Source of the DNA: Candidatus Methanoperedens sp.
GTDB taxonomy: Archaea; Halobacteriota; Methanosarcinia; Methanosarcinales; Methanoperedenaceae
Direction: 5' to 3'
DNA length: 56,743 nt
NCBI GenBank assembly: GCA_030650845.1
Contig: JAUSDC010000225.1
Span: forward strand, 1-56,743
Shown: positions 8,471-17,388 of the stretch, piece after piece
Position numbering within the stretch: position 1 is the stretch's first letter
How the letters are laid out: every line of letters begins with the position of its first letter
Translations under genes and position numbers: made by a program
The notes under the pieces: model-generated
Seen by the model: the letters and a program-made list of their open reading frames with translations, nothing else
Told to the model about the DNA's origin: nothing
Databases searched by the model: none

Positions 8471-8588
8471 ACGGTTCTGAACCGTGAACCTATATACACA
8501 TGTTGATAATTTCCTGTTTGGGATCAAAAATATGAAGGCAAATACTAATAAAACACTTGTTAGTATTGACAAAAAACGTCGGACCTAG
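8471..8588 (+). promoter_or_regulatory. dnaG promoter, operator-like palindrome and structured leader
   Basis: The 327 bases between the Toprim gene and dnaG hold several signals. A 15-nt palindrome (ACGGTTC-T-GAACCGT, 8471-8485) lies next to a TATA box (CTATATACAC, about 8490-8499). Downstream is a perfect 8-bp inverted repeat (AATACTAA at 8541-8548, TTAGTATT at 8560-8567). An 18-codon ORF (8532-8588, starting MKANTNKTLVS) spans that repeat. The start of transcription would be near 8520, leaving a leader of about 125 nt, long for an archaeal mRNA. The remaining bases show only the dnaG ribosome-binding site. Confidence 0.5.
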
Positions 8589-8644
8589 CCTTACCAAATA
8601 ATGGAACTATTTTCTAACTGCTGATCTGAGGGAGGGTACTATAT

Positions 8645-9964
8645 ATGCAAAATTCAGATACAACAAAATATATTATTCATGCTAAAATAAAAGCAGACGG
8701 AGTTATTGAGCGCCCTGATGTTATCGGAGCGATATTTGGTCAGACAGAAGGCCTGATAGGTGCTGACCTTGACCTTCGTGAGCTGCAAAAAAGCGGCAGG
8801 ATCGGAAGGCTTGAAGTAAACATTAAATCCAACATGGGAAAATCAATGGGAACCATAGATATTCCTTCAAGTCTGGACAAGGTCGAGACCGCAGTCCTTG
8901 CAGCAAGCCTTGAGACCATAGACAGAATAGGTCCATGCATAGCCAATATAGGCATCGTGAAGATCGAAGATGTCAGGTCATCAAAACGAAAGAAAGTAAT
9001 AGAGCGTGCAAAGCAGATCATGTCCGAGATGTTCGATGAGATGCTTCCTGAAAGCCAGGAGATCACTGACGAAGTGAGACAATCTTTGAGGATCGAAGAG
9101 ATCATGAACTATGGGAAGGACAATATCCCCATGGGTCCCAATGTTGTTGATTCTGATGCCATAATCGTAGTGGAAGGCAGAGCTGATGTGCTCAACCTCC
9201 TGAGATACGGCATTAAGAACGCTATCGCTGTTGGCGGCACCAATGTTCCCCAGCCTGTCGCAGACCTGTGCAAGAAAAAGACGGTAACTGCTTTCACAGA
9301 CGGTGACAGAGGCGGAGAACTGATAATCAAAGAACTTCTCCAGGTAGCTGACGTAGATTTTGTCGCCCGTGCACCTGATGGAAAGGGTGTTGAAGAACTC
9401 GTGCAGAAAGAGATCCTAAAATCACTCAGACAGAAGATACCAGTGGAACAGGCATTCGATTACTACCAGGTGAGCAAGAAGAGAAGATTTGCTATAATGG
9501 ATGCAACCCGGAAAAAACTGGGAGGAAAGAGTGAACGTGCGAGTTCACATGAAACTGAAATTGAACAGCCTGAAGAAGAGCCTGAACAACCGATCGATCA
9601 GATAGTTGAACCTGAAAAGCAAAAACCCATCCGGGAGGTCGTGGAAGAAGCACCTAAAGTGGTTCCTAAAGAGGTAAAACAGAACGTTTTCCAGGAACAC
9701 ATAAACCAGTTGAGCGGCAGCCTCAGCGCGCGTATGCTGGATGAAAGCAATAATATCATACTCGAAGTACCTGTGCGTGACCTTGCGACCGCGTTAAAGG
9801 ATATGAATGGCAATATCACAAGCGTTGTGTTCGATGGTGTGATAACACAGAGAATAGTGGATATCGCATCAGATAAGGGGATCGTCAATCTGGTCGGTGC
9901 AAAGATCGGCAACCTGGTAAAGACCCCGACATCCATACACATTGAAGCCTCAACCGCACTATAG
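8645..9964 (+). CDS. dnaG: archaeal DnaG (primase-like Toprim protein)
   Basis: This is the archaeal DnaG homologue of 439 aa. In archaea it is known as a component of the exosome/RNA degradation complex and has also been assayed as a primase. The central Toprim domain shows [12 protein letters not shown] (Glu177) and [11 protein letters not shown] (Asp219, Asp221). The N-terminal domain ([33 protein letters not shown] type) and the C-terminal domain after residue 345 are separated by an acidic, proline-rich linker (about residues 298-345). A strong ribosome-binding site (GGGAGGG) precedes the ATG. The CobT-like gene follows after three bases. Confidence 0.95.
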   Translation: MQNSDTTKYIIHAKIKADGVIERPDVIGAIFGQTEGLIGADLDLRELQKSGRIGRLEVNIKSNMGKSMGTIDIPSSLDKVETAVLAASLETIDRIGPCIANIGIVKIEDVRSSKRKKVIERAKQIMSEMFDEMLPESQEITDEVRQSLRIEEIMNYGKDNIPMGPNVVDSDAIIVVEGRADVLNLLRYGIKNAIAVGGTNVPQPVADLCKKKTVTAFTDGDRGGELIIKELLQVADVDFVARAPDGKGVEELVQKEILKSLRQKIPVEQAFDYYQVSKKRRFAIMDATRKKLGGKSERASSHETEIEQPEEEPEQPIDQIVEPEKQKPIREVVEEAPKVVPKEVKQNVFQEHINQLSGSLSARMLDESNNIILEVPVRDLATALKDMNGNITSVVFDGVITQRIVDIASDKGIVNLVGAKIGNLVKTPTSIHIEASTAL

Positions 9965-9967
9965 AGT

Positions 9968-10996
9968 ATGTGGGTAGAGCCGTATCCAGATGTAAGTCCC
10001 AAAAAACCCCTGTTCGTATGTATCCTTGCCAATACCGGGACAGCAAGGATACCCGGGATTTCTGCAGCAGGAAAGTCCCCGGAATTGACTGATTACACAC
10101 CTGCTGCGGATGCGGAGCTCGTTGAGACCGGTAGTGTTTTCAGTATTTCAGAACCAGCGATGTGCCCTTCAGGCGCGCCAACTCCTGCGGTGCTCACAAG
10201 GGCTTCAATGCTTCTTACAGGGATACCATGTCTTTTTATTAATGCAGGCCTAATTATCAAGCCGAAAACACCGTTCATCGACCTGAATGCGCAACCTGGC
10301 GGGGATATCAGGAAAGGGCACGCAGTGGTTGATGCTATTGATATTTACAGGACATCAGCAGATCTTGGAAGAAAACTTTCTAAACTTTCTGACCTTGTGA
10401 TGATAGGTGAGAGCGTTCCCGGCGGCACCACCACTGCAATGGCGGTGATGAGGGCGCTGGGTTATGACGGTCGCGTTTCATCAAGTTTTCCGGACAATCC
10501 TGTGGATATCAAGGAACGTGTTGTGAACGAGGGGATGAAAGCATCAGGCATTTCTTTTGGCAGTCTGAAAAACCAGCCTTTGCGCGCAGTTGAATGCCTG
10601 GGCGACCCCATGATGGCAGCTGCGGCAGGACTTGTGGACGGGCTTAATGTCAGGACAATCCTTGCAGGAGGAACTCAGATGGTATCGGTTCTGTCAATAA
10701 TCAAAGCTCTCGGGTTGAAAAAGGATGTCTCGATAGCTACCACCTGTTATGTTGCAGATGATAGAACTGCGAATTTCAGGGAAATGACAAAATTGCTGGG
10801 CTACCCTGCATTTTCGGCAAATCCGGGATTTGGAAATTCAGCGGTCGCGGGACTACGCATGTACGAGAAAGGGGAAGTTAAAGAAGGGGTGGGTGCAGGC
10901 GGCGCCATGTTCGCTACAGCAATGCTTGGGTTTTCGCAGAATGAATTTAAGGAGAAAACAGAAGAAGTGTATCGGAGTGTATTTTCTATATCATAA
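9968..10996 (+). CDS. CobT-like nicotinate-nucleotide phosphoribosyltransferase family protein (TIGR00303/UPF0284)
   Basis: This 342-aa protein matches the archaeal branch of the CobT family, with landmarks NTGTARIPGISAAG, QPGGDIRKG, GESVPGGTTTAMAVM and DPMMAAAAGL. Bacterial CobT activates the lower-ligand base in cobalamin synthesis. The archaeal proteins are proposed to serve corrinoid assembly, relevant here because CdhD/CdhE use a corrinoid. It follows dnaG at once, so is probably co-transcribed, although the functions look unrelated. Its end overlaps the convergent regulator gene by six bases. Confidence 0.85.
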   Translation: MWVEPYPDVSPKKPLFVCILANTGTARIPGISAAGKSPELTDYTPAADAELVETGSVFSISEPAMCPSGAPTPAVLTRASMLLTGIPCLFINAGLIIKPKTPFIDLNAQPGGDIRKGHAVVDAIDIYRTSADLGRKLSKLSDLVMIGESVPGGTTTAMAVMRALGYDGRVSSSFPDNPVDIKERVVNEGMKASGISFGSLKNQPLRAVECLGDPMMAAAAGLVDGLNVRTILAGGTQMVSVLSIIKALGLKKDVSIATTCYVADDRTANFREMTKLLGYPAFSANPGFGNSAVAGLRMYEKGEVKEGVGAGGAMFATAMLGFSQNEFKEKTEEVYRSVFSIS

Positions 10997-11422
10997 TGTT
11001 TTCATAATGTCTTTGTCGATGTCAGCGACCAGTTTCTTCATTTTATTATACCACTGGTCTATATTGCCCTGCACCATTTCTTTCATCCTGAATGGTTCAA
11101 GCGCGATATACTCATAGAAGTAGCCCCCTGAACTGATAGTTCTGGTTTCACGACGGACAAGACCACACCCCATCAAATTCTGCAGAGATCGGTATGCTGT
11201 GCTTCTTTCCCTGTTGAGTATCACCCCAAGGCTCTCGGCGGTCATAGGTCCTTTTACGACAAGTGTTTTGTAAGTATCGATGTCGATTTCCTTGATCCCC
11301 AGGATGCATTTTGCGATGTCCTCGCATTTGAAGTCTCCCCGGATCATTTCAGGTATTGATCTTGGCATATTGATCACGTGTTTTGCATAATTTGTCCAAA
11401 ACCTATCTATACCTATAACCAT
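10991..11422 (-). CDS. TrmB-like winged-helix transcriptional regulator
   Basis: This 143-aa protein has a winged-helix DNA-binding region at about residues 42-100 (DIDTYKTLVVKGPMTAESLGVILNRERSTAYRSLQNLMGCGLVRRE), the pattern of TrmB-type and related archaeal regulators. A helical C-terminal part follows. No sugar-binding TrmB effector domain is present, so it may respond to something else or act by dimerisation only. The start at 11422 is a choice; an ATG at 11368 (MPRSIPEM) is also possible. It is divergent from the DUF350 gene, which it may regulate. Confidence 0.75.
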   Translation of the reverse strand: MVIGIDRFWTNYAKHVINMPRSIPEMIRGDFKCEDIAKCILGIKEIDIDTYKTLVVKGPMTAESLGVILNRERSTAYRSLQNLMGCGLVRRETRTISSGGYFYEYIALEPFRMKEMVQGNIDQWYNKMKKLVADIDKDIMKTL

Positions 11423-11450
11423 AAATACCTTATGAAGGAATCACAATAAT

Positions 11451-11503
11451 TTTATATTACCCTTCTGCCATTCATATCATCCTACGCTTTAAGCGTTAGG
11501 AGG
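11451..11503 (+). promoter_or_regulatory. promoter with hairpin overlapping the ribosome-binding site of the DUF350 gene
   Basis: A TATA box (TTTATATT, 11451-11458) predicts a start near 11480. At 11481-11500 the sequence CCTACGCTTTAAGCGTTAGG is an inverted repeat, palindromic apart from one bulged base. Its right end forms part of the Shine-Dalgarno sequence AGGAGG (11498-11503). It may be an operator for the divergent TrmB-like regulator or a hairpin limiting ribosome access. Confidence 0.5.
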
Positions 11504-11509
11504 AAAATT

Positions 11510-11989
11510 ATGTCTTTAGAAACGGCAGTAATTGGGATTATTCAATTAGTCATTGCCATCATACTTGCAGTTGTGGCATTGTATATTGGTTTCTCAACAC
11601 TGGGAAAGATAACAAAAGGAATGGATGAAGAAAAGGAAATAGCTAAAGGTAACACAGCTGTGGGTATTCTTGTGGCATCAGTATTTATCGCCATAGCCAT
11701 TGTTGTTCAATCAGGCGTGGCTGGTGTTTCTTCAGGAATATCAAAAGCACTGGCTGGAGACCTTTTTGCATTGGTGGCAAGTTTAGTACAGTTAATACTT
11801 GGAATAGTACTCGCGATCGGTTCAATATATCTCGCGCTGAATATACTTGATAAGCTCACCAAGGGTGTTGATGAGTTCGAAGAACTCAAGAAAGGAAATG
11901 TCGCTGTTGCCCTTGAGATGGCTGGTGTAATAATCGCAGTCGCGATCATCATTCAATCAGGCGTTCTTGGTATAACTGCTGGATTATAA
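11510..11989 (+). CDS. DUF350-like membrane protein, two internal repeats
   Basis: This 159-aa protein has four membrane spans arranged as two similar halves. Each half is a span, a short charged loop (KITKGMDEEKEIAKGNTAVGIL in the first, KLTKGVDEFEELKKGNVAVAL in the second), a span, and a glycine-rich end (IVVQSGVAGVSSG and IIIQSGVLGITAG). This is the DUF350 pattern, whose function is unknown. A strong ribosome-binding site AGGAGG precedes it. A long T-rich run just after the stop (about 12001-12020) probably ends transcription. Confidence 0.8.
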   Translation: MSLETAVIGIIQLVIAIILAVVALYIGFSTLGKITKGMDEEKEIAKGNTAVGILVASVFIAIAIVVQSGVAGVSSGISKALAGDLFALVASLVQLILGIVLAIGSIYLALNILDKLTKGVDEFEELKKGNVAVALEMAGVIIAVAIIIQSGVLGITAGL

Positions 11990-11999
11990 TCCAGAGTAT

Positions 12000-12022
12000 A
12001 TCCTTTTTTTTTGTTTTTTTTA
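12000..12022 (+). terminator. T-tract terminator after the DUF350 gene
   Basis: Two runs of eight or more T separated by one G follow the stop codon within about 30 bases. Archaeal RNA polymerase stops at such oligo-T tracts without needing a strong hairpin. It lies between convergent genes. Confidence 0.5.
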
Positions 12023-12024
12023 TT

Positions 12025-13137
12025 TCAATAGCTTTTGATTTCTACTATTTTATTTTCAGCAAGCTTCAATACTTTTTCTACTATCTCTTCGCATGATTTA
12101 ACAGACAGTTTCTGTCTCCCCACCATAATTTTCTCAGAGATTTCCCTTCCGATAATGTCATCATATCCTTCTTTTACCCGGATGATCATAGATCCAGCAG
12201 GTATTGCAGCATCACCAAGAATGCTGTCCGGATCACCATCCGTTATCCCGATTATGGCGATACCAAGCCGTGTCAGGATATCGGCAGCTATTGTCGTTGT
12301 ATCATCCCCTACTGTTATGGCAATATCCGCATCTCCCACAAGCTCAAAAGTGGACTCAGCGCAGTGGTCTATCATTACGATCTTTTTTCCATCAGCAAAA
12401 GACCTTGCTGGTTTGATCTTTGTTGTGTGTTTTGTTCGCCTGATATTCCCGGTCTTTACTTCTGCATTAAACAGGTCTATCTTTTTATTATCGAGTTTTT
12501 CAAGTCCATGCTGCTTTATCTTTATCCCCCTCAGTTCGACCACTCTGCCATCCCTGCATATTATTTCCGGTTCAACATGAGTTATATGACCTATGACAAC
12601 GCCTTCGATCCTGACGTTCTCACCAGGAAGCGCTCCATAGATGCGTCTTATCTGCCTGTCACCTTCTGTTCTAAAAAGTGGACACAACGGAATGCCGGAT
12701 TCAATGGGAAGTTCAAGATCCGGAATATGTTTTTCCAGCAGTCTTCTTACATAATCAGCACAACGTTCTCCATTTTTTCCATAATATATTATTTTTCCTT
12801 CATAAAATGGGCTCTCGATATGGATAAATGGTATTGATATATCAATCCTGGATGCCACAATGCTCCCGAAATGCCTTCCTGTATCCAGGGTCTTGCCTCG
12901 GGAAATAAGAATTATAATATCTATGTTGCCTCTGAGGCTTTCAATAGTCTTGCTTGGTGTCATCCCAAGTCTGATGTCGATCACATCTTCAAGGCCGGCA
13001 TCTAAGACCGCAGTTCGCCCCATGGTTCCGCCAAGTTTTGCCGTGACCTGGTGATCTAATCTTAAAGTATTTATAATACGCTCTGCGCTTCCATCATCCA
13101 CTGCCTCTGGTCCATGAAGGACAATTCCAATTCTCAC
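12025..13137 (-). CDS. DUF2117-like archaeal protein
   Basis: This 370-aa protein begins MRIGIVLHGPEAVDDGSAERII, a nucleotide-fold-like start. It has a middle part with GEDRQIRRIYGALPGENVRIEGVVIG-type beta structure and a C-terminal alpha/beta domain (IVMIDHCAEST, ADIAITVGDDTTTIAADILTRLGIAIIGITDGD). From memory it matches the methanogen-associated DUF2117 family, but I cannot confirm this without a search. The glycine/aspartate-rich segments suggest a ligand-binding role. It appears to be transcribed alone, with a 58-base gap to the next gene. Confidence 0.65.
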   Translation of the reverse strand: MRIGIVLHGPEAVDDGSAERIINTLRLDHQVTAKLGGTMGRTAVLDAGLEDVIDIRLGMTPSKTIESLRGNIDIIILISRGKTLDTGRHFGSIVASRIDISIPFIHIESPFYEGKIIYYGKNGERCADYVRRLLEKHIPDLELPIESGIPLCPLFRTEGDRQIRRIYGALPGENVRIEGVVIGHITHVEPEIICRDGRVVELRGIKIKQHGLEKLDNKKIDLFNAEVKTGNIRRTKHTTKIKPARSFADGKKIVMIDHCAESTFELVGDADIAITVGDDTTTIAADILTRLGIAIIGITDGDPDSILGDAAIPAGSMIIRVKEGYDDIIGREISEKIMVGRQKLSVKSCEEIVEKVLKLAENKIVEIKSY

Positions 13138-13195
13138 GTTATCTCAATAATTACACATATATCTTAAAATGATTTATCTTAAAATGAATTGAGGT

Positions 13196-13408
13196 TCAAT
13201 CAATAGATCTGCGTTCAAGTACCAGATGCACCACAAAGATAACTATCCAGAAAATAATCGCCCCAAATAATATGTTTGGCAATTCTTCTTTTATATCAAT
13301 GCCTTCGTTTATACTGGATGAAGGCAATAAAAATTTCAACATTACGAGAATAATAATGTATAGAAGCGATGCAACAGATGCTGTGAAATACGGGCTTTTT
13401 TTTTCCAT
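13196..13408 (-). CDS. small two-helix membrane protein, unknown
   Basis: This 70-aa protein has two clear membrane spans (about residues 8-29 and 46-65), a short polar loop between them and a charged C-terminus (ERRSID). The first residues are MEKKSPYFTAS. No family is recognised. The ATG is preceded by AAAATGGAAAAAAA-type sequence without a clear ribosome-binding site. The coding bias and two well-formed spans make it plausible. Confidence 0.5.
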   Translation of the reverse strand: MEKKSPYFTASVASLLYIIILVMLKFLLPSSSINEGIDIKEELPNILFGAIIFWIVIFVVHLVLERRSID

Positions 13409-13486
13409 TTTTCTTATCCCTTATACATGATATTAAGCTAATATCGGAAATATTTATCCATGAGCATACCTTCAAAGTTTATCTAA

Positions 13487-13497
13487 AAATATATATG
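13487..13497 (+). promoter_or_regulatory. TATA box upstream of cdhD
   Basis: AAATATATATG is a strong archaeal TATA box about 55 bases before the cdhD ATG. It predicts a transcript start near 13520 and a leader of roughly 25 bases. Confidence 0.55.
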
Positions 13498-13545
13498 TAG
13501 CAACTCCTATCAGAGACGATTAATAATGCTAAATGGGAAGTAAAA

Positions 13546-14838
13546 ATGACCAAAAAGATCAAACTCTCCGAGCTTGGAAGCCTGTTCGGGGGCCTTGATA
13601 TCGAGGCTCTTGAAGGGGTAAAGATAGAAGGCGATGTGGAACTTGACCTTGGACAGATGGGTCTTAATCCCCAGATGGCTTATGCCCTGGGGCACGAGAC
13701 CGCACAGATGGCATTTCACCTGATGAATATTTCCAGGATATTAGGTTATCCTATCGACCAGATGCTCGGCTCCCCTGCGCAGCAAAAGCCAGTCAGGCCA
13801 AGCAAACTGATTGAATCAAAGTTTGGGGTGGCAAGGAACGAGGACTGGAAAACCCCAATTCAAGAAGTAGTGCTTGGGGCCACATCCTCAGATGGAGGCT
13901 CTCGAAAGAGCACAGTCACCCTTGGCGGTGAGGTTGCGCTACCTTATTATTTTGATGGTCCAATGCCTCACAGGAACCACATAACAATGGACGTTTTCGA
14001 CATGCCCATAAATATGGCAAAAGCCGTAAAGTCAAACTATGAAGACGTCATAAACAGCCCTGCGGAATGGGCAAAAAAGGTGGTGCGAGACTTCGGGGCA
14101 GACATGGTCACGATACATCTTATCAGCACAGATCCCAACATCAAGGACACCTCGCCAAAAGAGGCGGCAAAGACCGTGGAGGATGTCCTTCAGGCAGTGG
14201 ACGTGCCTATCGTTATCGGCGGCTCAGGTAATCCCGAAAAAGACCCGGCTGTACTTGAGAAAGCAGCAGAAGCAGCTGAGGGTGAACGCTGCCTGCTTGC
14301 ATCGGCGAGCCTGAACCTTGATTATGCCAGGATCGCGGAGGCTGCAAAGAAGTACAACCATGTTGTCCTTTCATGGACGCAGCTTGAGATAAACGCGCAA
14401 AAAGAACTGAACCGCAAACTCATGAAGCAGTGCGGCGTGGCGCGGGAGAACATAATTATGGATCCCACCACAGCGGCTCTGGGATACGGGCTTGACTATG
14501 CTTACACTAACATGGAAAGGATAAGGCTTGCAGGTCTTAGCGGTGATCTGGAACTGAATTTCCCAATGTCAAGCGGTACTACCAACGCATGGGGCGCCCG
14601 GGAATCCTGGATGGTCTCATCTCCTCTTAAGGAGGACACGGATTGGGGGCCCCGCGAGTACAGGGGTCCAATATGGGAGATCGTTACAGGACTGACATTA
14701 TCGCTTGCAGGGAACGACCTGTTTATGATGATGCATCCAACTGCGGTACAGGTGCTAAAGGAAATAACGCAGACGTTGTACGGTTCAAAGGAAACCGAAC
14801 CTGTCAATATCGATGACTGGGTATCGGCGGTGGTATAA
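13546..14838 (+). CDS. cdhD: acetyl-CoA decarbonylase/synthase delta subunit (corrinoid protein)
   Basis: With CdhE this forms the corrinoid iron-sulfur protein that carries the methyl group between tetrahydromethanopterin (or sarcinapterin) and the acetyl-CoA-forming centre. The 430-aa protein has a TIM-barrel-type domain with the features expected of Cdh[59 protein letters not shown] and [17 protein letters not shown]. It overlaps cdhE by one base. The catalytic alpha, epsilon and beta subunits are not in this window, so the rest of the complex must be encoded elsewhere. Confidence 0.95.
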   Translation: MTKKIKLSELGSLFGGLDIEALEGVKIEGDVELDLGQMGLNPQMAYALGHETAQMAFHLMNISRILGYPIDQMLGSPAQQKPVRPSKLIESKFGVARNEDWKTPIQEVVLGATSSDGGSRKSTVTLGGEVALPYYFDGPMPHRNHITMDVFDMPINMAKAVKSNYEDVINSPAEWAKKVVRDFGADMVTIHLISTDPNIKDTSPKEAAKTVEDVLQAVDVPIVIGGSGNPEKDPAVLEKAAEAAEGERCLLASASLNLDYARIAEAAKKYNHVVLSWTQLEINAQKELNRKLMKQCGVARENIIMDPTTAALGYGLDYAYTNMERIRLAGLSGDLELNFPMSSGTTNAWGARESWMVSSPLKEDTDWGPREYRGPIWEIVTGLTLSLAGNDLFMMMHPTAVQVLKEITQTLYGSKETEPVNIDDWVSAVV

Positions 14839-16247
14839 TGAAACTCAACAGTCCGCTCCAGGTTTACAAGTACCTGCCCCAGATAAACTGCGCAGAATGC
14901 GGGGACGCGACGTGTATGGCTTTTGGGGCTCACCTCATCGACAGGTCTAAAAAGCTGGAGGATTGTCCCCCTATACTGAAAGATAAGTATAAGAAAAAGT
15001 ACATTGAACTCCAGACCCTCCTTGCTCCTGAGATCCGCCAGGTCACAATAGGTGTGGGAGAAAACGTGAAAAATATCGGGGGTGACGACGTTATCTACAG
15101 GCACCAGTTGACCTTCTTCAATCCCACTGCATTTGCTTATGACGTATGGGATACCATGCCTGAACAGGAACTTATTGACAGGGTAAATAAGATCTCAAAC
15201 TTCAGGAAATTCTATGTCGGAAAGTTCCTGAAAGTGGACATGGTGGCTATAAGATGCGTTTCAGGCGATGCCATGAAGTTCGCCGGCGCTGTAAAAAAGG
15301 TAGCAGAGACAACAAAACTTCCCATAGTCCTGTGCTCCTTTGACCCTGTTTGTCTTCGGGCAGCACTTGAGGTCGTAAAAGAAAGAAGACCGCTTGTCTA
15401 TGCTGCTACAGAAAAGAACTGGAGCGAGGTTGCAGAACTTGCGCAGAACTACAAAGTCCCTGTTGTCCTGTTCTCTCCTGACCTGGATAAGCTCAAATCC
15501 CTTGCTGCTACGTTCCAGGAGATGGGGATAAAAGATCTTGTTCTTGATCCTGGCACATACCCGCAGGGAAAGCAGTTGAAAGAGAGCTTCGAGCGTTTTG
15601 TCAAGCTTCGCCGCGCAGGGATAAAGGAAGGACAGAAGGATATTGCCTATCCTCTCATGTCAATTCCACTTAACGCCTGGCTTGTGTATAAGGACGCTGT
15701 TACGGCATCGTACTGGGAAACAGTGCTTGCTTCTGTTTTCATAGTGAGATATGCTGACATAATGATACTTCACAGCCTTGAGCCGTATGCGATGCTTCCA
15801 GAGGTACACCTTCGCGATACCATTTACACAGACCCAAGGACGCCGGTTAAAGTGGCACCTGGCGTGAATGAAGTAGGTTCTCCCACCAAGGATTCTCCAG
15901 TTATCATCACGACCAATTTTGCCCTGACATATTATACTGTGGAGAGCGACCTTTCTTCCAACAAGATCAATTGTTTCCTTGCAGCTGTGGATACTGACGG
16001 CATAGGCGTCGAAGCGGCAGTGGCAGGAGGGCAGCTCACAGCAGCCAAGATAAAGGATACATTTGCGAAAGCAAATTTTGAAATCAAGGAAAAAACAACG
16101 CACAGTACATTGATCTTACCCGGTCTTGCTGCGCGACTTCAGGGAGATGTGGAGGATGTGACAGGACTTCGTGTGATGATAGGGCCTCCCGACTCAGGGC
16201 GCATTCCTGGCTGGATGGAAAAGAACTGGCCTCCGAAACAGAAATAA
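14838..16247 (+). CDS. cdhE: acetyl-CoA decarbonylase/synthase gamma subunit
   Basis: This is the large corrinoid/Fe-S subunit partner of CdhD, 469 aa. The N-terminal [4Fe-4S] motif is intact (Cys18, Cys21, Cys26 and Cys43, in QINCAECGDATC and EDCPPILKD). A TIM-barrel follows, with a C-terminal cobamide-binding domain (about residues 330-469, including TTNFALTYYTVESDL and HSTLILPGLAARLQGDVEDVTG). Its start is fused to the cdhD stop (ATGA-type overlap), ensuring equal synthesis. The neighbours downstream are unrelated. Confidence 0.95.
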   Translation: MKLNSPLQVYKYLPQINCAECGDATCMAFGAHLIDRSKKLEDCPPILKDKYKKKYIELQTLLAPEIRQVTIGVGENVKNIGGDDVIYRHQLTFFNPTAFAYDVWDTMPEQELIDRVNKISNFRKFYVGKFLKVDMVAIRCVSGDAMKFAGAVKKVAETTKLPIVLCSFDPVCLRAALEVVKERRPLVYAATEKNWSEVAELAQNYKVPVVLFSPDLDKLKSLAATFQEMGIKDLVLDPGTYPQGKQLKESFERFVKLRRAGIKEGQKDIAYPLMSIPLNAWLVYKDAVTASYWETVLASVFIVRYADIMILHSLEPYAMLPEVHLRDTIYTDPRTPVKVAPGVNEVGSPTKDSPVIITTNFALTYYTVESDLSSNKINCFLAAVDTDGIGVEAAVAGGQLTAAKIKDTFAKANFEIKEKTTHSTLILPGLAARLQGDVEDVTGLRVMIGPPDSGRIPGWMEKNWPPKQK

Positions 16248-16278
16248 ACCGGGATTACAGCACGTTTCATCAATAATA

Positions 16279-16288
16279 CTATATACTT
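16279..16288 (+). promoter_or_regulatory. TATA box upstream of ftsZ
   Basis: ACTATATACT lies about 55 bases before the ftsZ ATG. The resulting leader of some 30 bases contains the ribosome-binding site CAAGGAGG. Confidence 0.5.
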
Positions 16289-16339
16289 AAAAGATGTAAA
16301 TATAGTAGCCACAAATTATAGTCAAGGAGGCTAATAAAT

Positions 16340-17320
16340 ATGGTGAACGAAAAGTTAGCAGAGCTTGTAAAAACATCAAAACCATCTGTAGCCGTAGTCG
16401 GGCTCGGTGGCGCAGGTTGTAATATTACGACTTGGATCGCGGAGAAAGGAATGGCCGGCGGCAGGATAATTGCAGCTAATACTGATGTTAATCATCTTAG
16501 TACAATGACAAAAGCTGATAAATTGATTTTGCTCGGTGAGAAGTTATGTAAGGGACATGGGTGCGGCGGATACCCAGAAATGGGTGCCCAGGCAACCAAA
16601 GAAAACCTTGCAGAACTTAAGGCAGAATTAGAGGGAACAAATCTTGTTTTCCTTGTAGCCGGATTGGGTGGAGGAACTGGAACAGGAGCAATACCTGTAG
16701 TTTCTGAGATCACCAGAGAAATTGGAGCACTTACAATTGCATGTGTCACAATTCCATTCAAGATCGAACAGTTCAGAAGAGAGAAAGCAAGAGAAGCAAT
16801 TCAAGCACTCTCAGAGAGCTGCGACTCAACCATAGTTATTGATAACTCAAAGTTGAGAGAAGTAGCAGGGAATCTACCTCTAAAAGAAGCACTCGCAGTT
16901 GCGAACGCACTGGTCGGAGCTTTCGTTAAGAACATTACAGAAACGATCACTCAGCCATCGCTCATCAACCTTGACTACGCAGATCTTCGCGCAGTCATGG
17001 AAAGAGGAGGCGTGTCGTCCATCGGTATAGGCGAAGGCGACGGAGAGGACAGAGTAGTAAAAGCTGTTTCCCAGGCGCTTGCAGTGCCGCTGCTTGATAT
17101 CTCAGACATGTCAGCTACATACGGTGTGCTCATTCATATCGTGGGCGGCGAAGACATGACACTCGAAGAAGTCGCAGTCACTGGCGAATTGATCATGGAC
17201 AAAGTCCCGAATACCAAGAGAGTTATCTGGGGCGCAAAAGTCGATGACCAGCTCACAGGCAGAGTACGTGTAATGGCAGTATTGACAGGTGTCAAGAGCC
17301 CATTCATGGACGGTCAGTAA
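16340..17320 (+). CDS. ftsZ: FtsZ/tubulin-family GTPase, short form
   Basis: This 326-aa GTPase is of the FtsZ type, forming filaments in cell division or cell shape. The N-terminal glycine loop (VVGLGGAGCNIT, 20-30) and the tubulin signature GLGGGTGTGA (108-117) are intact. The catalytic T7 loop (NLDYADLRAVM) keeps the asparagine and aspartate. The protein ends soon after the C-terminal beta domain (MAVLTGVKSPFMDGQ). It therefore lacks the long flexible linker and conserved tail that recruit partners in other FtsZ proteins. Ribosome-binding site GGAGG is strong. It is followed by a clear hairpin and T-tract. Confidence 0.9.
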   Translation: MVNEKLAELVKTSKPSVAVVGLGGAGCNITTWIAEKGMAGGRIIAANTDVNHLSTMTKADKLILLGEKLCKGHGCGGYPEMGAQATKENLAELKAELEGTNLVFLVAGLGGGTGTGAIPVVSEITREIGALTIACVTIPFKIEQFRREKAREAIQALSESCDSTIVIDNSKLREVAGNLPLKEALAVANALVGAFVKNITETITQPSLINLDYADLRAVMERGGVSSIGIGEGDGEDRVVKAVSQALAVPLLDISDMSATYGVLIHIVGGEDMTLEEVAVTGELIMDKVPNTKRVIWGAKVDDQLTGRVRVMAVLTGVKSPFMDGQ

Positions 17321-17328
17321 AATATAAC

Positions 17329-17369
17329 GTGATGTGACATTTCACATCACATATTCTTTCTTTTTTTTA
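17329..17369 (+). terminator. hairpin plus T-tract terminator after ftsZ
   Basis: GTGATGTGA (17329-17337) is perfectly inverted as TCACATCAC (17342-17350) with a 4-base loop, followed within ten bases by a run of eight or more T. It has the shape of an intrinsic terminator and is one of the clearest in the window. Confidence 0.7.
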
Positions 17370-17388
17370 TCTTCAAGTAATTCAAGAG

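Noticed and set aside
12035-12580. 181-codon plus-strand frame in the DUF2117-like gene
   Set aside because: Ser/Ile-rich antisense shadow of a better-supported gene.
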